Source of the DNA: Thiotrichaceae bacterium
Lineage (GTDB): Bacteria > Pseudomonadota > Gammaproteobacteria > Thiotrichales > Thiotrichaceae
Reading direction: 5' to 3'
Length of the DNA stretch: 53,779 nucleotides
NCBI GenBank assembly: GCA_027083815.1
Contig: JALWMR010000099.1
Location: 1 to 53,779 of the forward strand
Shown: positions 52,230 through 53,779 of the stretch, piece by piece
How the letters are laid out: every line of letters starts with the position of its first letter
How positions within the stretch are numbered: the first letter of the stretch is position 1
Translations under genes and position numbers: made by a program
The notes under the pieces: model-generated
Databases searched by the model: none
Seen by the model: only the letters and a program-made list of their open reading frames with translations
What the model was told of the DNA's origin: nothing

Positions 52230-53779
52230 TTACATTGACTTGATCTTGTTGAGTTGCTGTTCCAGTTGTTGTAATGCAGCTTTTTGGTCTTCGGCTTGTT
52301 TGCGTACCTGATTAACCACCTTTTCTGGCGCTTTATCGGTAAAGCTGGGGTTGCTCAAGCGTCCTTCCAGACCAGCCAGCCCTTTTTGAATTTTCTCGAT
52401 TTCCTTTGTCAGACGGGCTGTTTCGGCTTCTTTATCAATCAGGCCTGCCAGTGGAATCAGTATATTCATTTCACCACATAAAGCAGTGGCTGATTCAGGT
52501 GCATCGGCATCCTTTTGTAGCCATTTGGCTGATTCTATTTTGGCTAGTGAGTTGATAAACAGGGCGTTATTTTCAAAGTGTGTCTTGTCGGTCTCTGTCC
52601 AGTTTTTTAACAAAATCGGTAAGGCCTTGCTGGGTGGAATATCCATTTCGGCGCGGATTTTGCGAATACCGACGATAAAGGTTTTAACCCACTCAAGTTC
52701 ACTGCTGGCAGCTTCATCTATTAGGCTTTCATCCGCAAGTGGATAGGCTTGTAGCATGATGGTCTCACCTGATTTAGCGGCAAGAGGCTTGATGGTTTGC
52801 CAGATTTCTTCAGTGATATAGGGCATGATTGGGTGCAGCAAACGCAGCAGTGTCTCAAAGACACGCACCAGGGTACGTCGGGTACCACGTTTTTCGGCAT
52901 CGCTAATCTCATCCGAAAATAGTACTGGCTTGGATAGCTCCAGATACCAGCCACAGTATTCGCTCCAGGTAAATTCATAGAGCGCCTTTGCAGCCAGGTC
53001 AAAGCGGTATTTTTCAAAGTGTTCAGTGACTTCGGCGGTGACTTTCTGTAATAGTGAATTGATCCAGCGATCAGCCAGGGAGTATTGAATAGCGGCGCTA
53101 TCATCCAGGCCAACATCCTTGTCTTCGGTTTGCATCAGCACATAACGCGCTGCATTCCAGATTTTATTACAGAAGTTGCGGTAGCCTTCAATGCGCTGCA
53201 AATCAAAACGAACATCGCGTCCGGTTGAAGCCTGCGCCGCAAAGGTAAAACGCAAGGCATCGGTGCCATAAGCGGGAATACCGTCTGGAAATTGCTTTTT
53301 GGTAGCCCTGGCGATTTTTTCAGCCATTTGCGGTTGCATCATATTGCTGGTGCGTTTTTTGAGTAGATCATCCAGCGAGATGCCGTCAATTACGTCCAGC
53401 GGGTCGATTACATTGCCTTTTGATTTGGACATTTTCTGGCCTTCACCATCGCGCACCAGACCGTGTATATAGACTTCTTTGAAGGGTACTTCGCCGTCCA
53501 TAAATTTCAGGCCAAACATAATCATGCGGGCGACCCAGAAAAAGATAATATCAAAGCCGGTGACTAATACATTGGTGGGATACCAGGTTTGCAGTGCTTC
53601 AGTTTTATCGGGCCAGCCTAATGTTGAGAAAGGCCAAAGGGCAGAGGAGAACCAGGTGTCGAGTACATCTTCATCTTGCCTGAGCGGAATATCACCCAGG
53701 TTGTACTTTTCCCGGACGCTGGTTTCGTTTTTGCCTACATAGATATTGTCATTTTGATCATACCAGGCAGGAATACGAT
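52230..53779 (-). CDS. valS: Valine-tRNA ligase (3' part; N-terminus outside the window)
   Basis: A class I synthetase continuing beyond the window edge; the frame is open from 53779 with no break. Visible parts are the ValRS signature [20 protein letters not shown] near the edge, [20 protein letters not shown], the KMSKS loop ([14 protein letters not shown]), [10 protein letters not shown], the anticodon domain with [16 protein letters not shown], and a C-terminal coiled coil ([20 protein letters not shown]) that contacts tRNA. About 515 of the expected 920-950 residues are seen. The HIGH motif and most of the editing domain lie outside. Confidence 0.96.
   Translation of the reverse strand, partial: RIPAWYDQNDNIYVGKNETSVREKYNLGDIPLRQDEDVLDTWFSSALWPFSTLGWPDKTEALQTWYPTNVLVTGFDIIFFWVARMIMFGLKFMDGEVPFKEVYIHGLVRDGEGQKMSKSKGNVIDPLDVIDGISLDDLLKKRTSNMMQPQMAEKIARATKKQFPDGIPAYGTDALRFTFAAQASTGRDVRFDLQRIEGYRNFCNKIWNAARYVLMQTEDKDVGLDDSAAIQYSLADRWINSLLQKVTAEVTEHFEKYRFDLAAKALYEFTWSEYCGWYLELSKPVLFSDEISDAEKRGTRRTLVRVFETLLRLLHPIMPYITEEIWQTIKPLAAKSGETIMLQAYPLADESLIDEAASSELEWVKTFIVGIRKIRAEMDIPPSKALPILLKNWTETDKTHFENNALFINSLAKIESAKWLQKDADAPESATALCGEMNILIPLAGLIDKEAETARLTKEIEKIQKGLAGLEGRLSNPSFTDKAPEKVVNQVRKQAEDQKAALQQLEQQLNKIKSM

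Overview
The window looks like a chromosomal segment of a moderately AT-rich gammaproteobacterium. Gamma-type housekeeping genes support this: rsmJ, slyX, dsbC with a CPYC active site, a short-type argG, an E. coli-like murB, xerD and a fused class I fumarase. So does a tandem glycine riboswitch in front of a gcvT-gcvH-gcvP cluster. I cannot name the genus. No rRNA, tRNA or CRISPR array was seen.

Layout. 1-784 ends in a decayed IS4-type transposase; nothing was recognised in 1-197. 854-2525 (minus) is a two-gene peptide-maturation locus: a precursor-like small protein with four F-x-[N/R/Q] sites in GPKPF-type repeats, followed by a radical SAM/SPASM enzyme. This is the best candidate for a little-described system. 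2943-6683 carries fumarase, a cysteine-cluster protein, an RluA-type pseudouridine synthase and a YheT-type hydrolase. 6782-13178 is a surface-polysaccharide block (flippase, ligase/polymerase and acyltransferase leftward; a Wzc-like co-polymerase/tyrosine kinase rightward). 13303-18595 holds small or unknown genes, xerD and dsbC. 18664-23519 is the riboswitch-controlled glycine cleavage system. 23656-28676 has dgkA, metG, proS and a DUF4124 protein. 28869-33327 is an RND efflux pair. 33399-37949 holds three envelope genes, including a membrane-anchored protein with four helix-hairpin-helix modules and an OmpA protein with thrombospondin type-3 calcium repeats. 38172-44022 includes a PqiA-like protein, a haem lipoprotein, rsmJ, slyX, argG and murB. 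44109-44863 is a frameshifted SIMPL-like relic. 44886-49415 is a four-gene XpaC/TelA/SPFH/zinc-ribbon operon, probably for membrane stress. 49633-52214 is a nest of small mobile elements, and 52230-53779 is the 3' part of valS.

Across the whole window runs a dispersed repeat family, nine copies, with the core A5-6, GGTG or GTG, a run of 5-9 G, then TGTAC and T4-5. It is preceded by GAGAAAARGGC and, in long copies, by a string of short hairpins. Every copy lies between genes. One copy supplies the only usable start codon and ribosome-binding site of xerD and puts a nine-G tract into that reading frame. Another copy was split by an IS481-family element that duplicated five Gs. Three further MITE-like elements sit in 51006-52146; one has interrupted an acetyltransferase gene, leaving a clean TTAA duplication.

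All calls come from reading the sequence and remembered family features; no database search was run.
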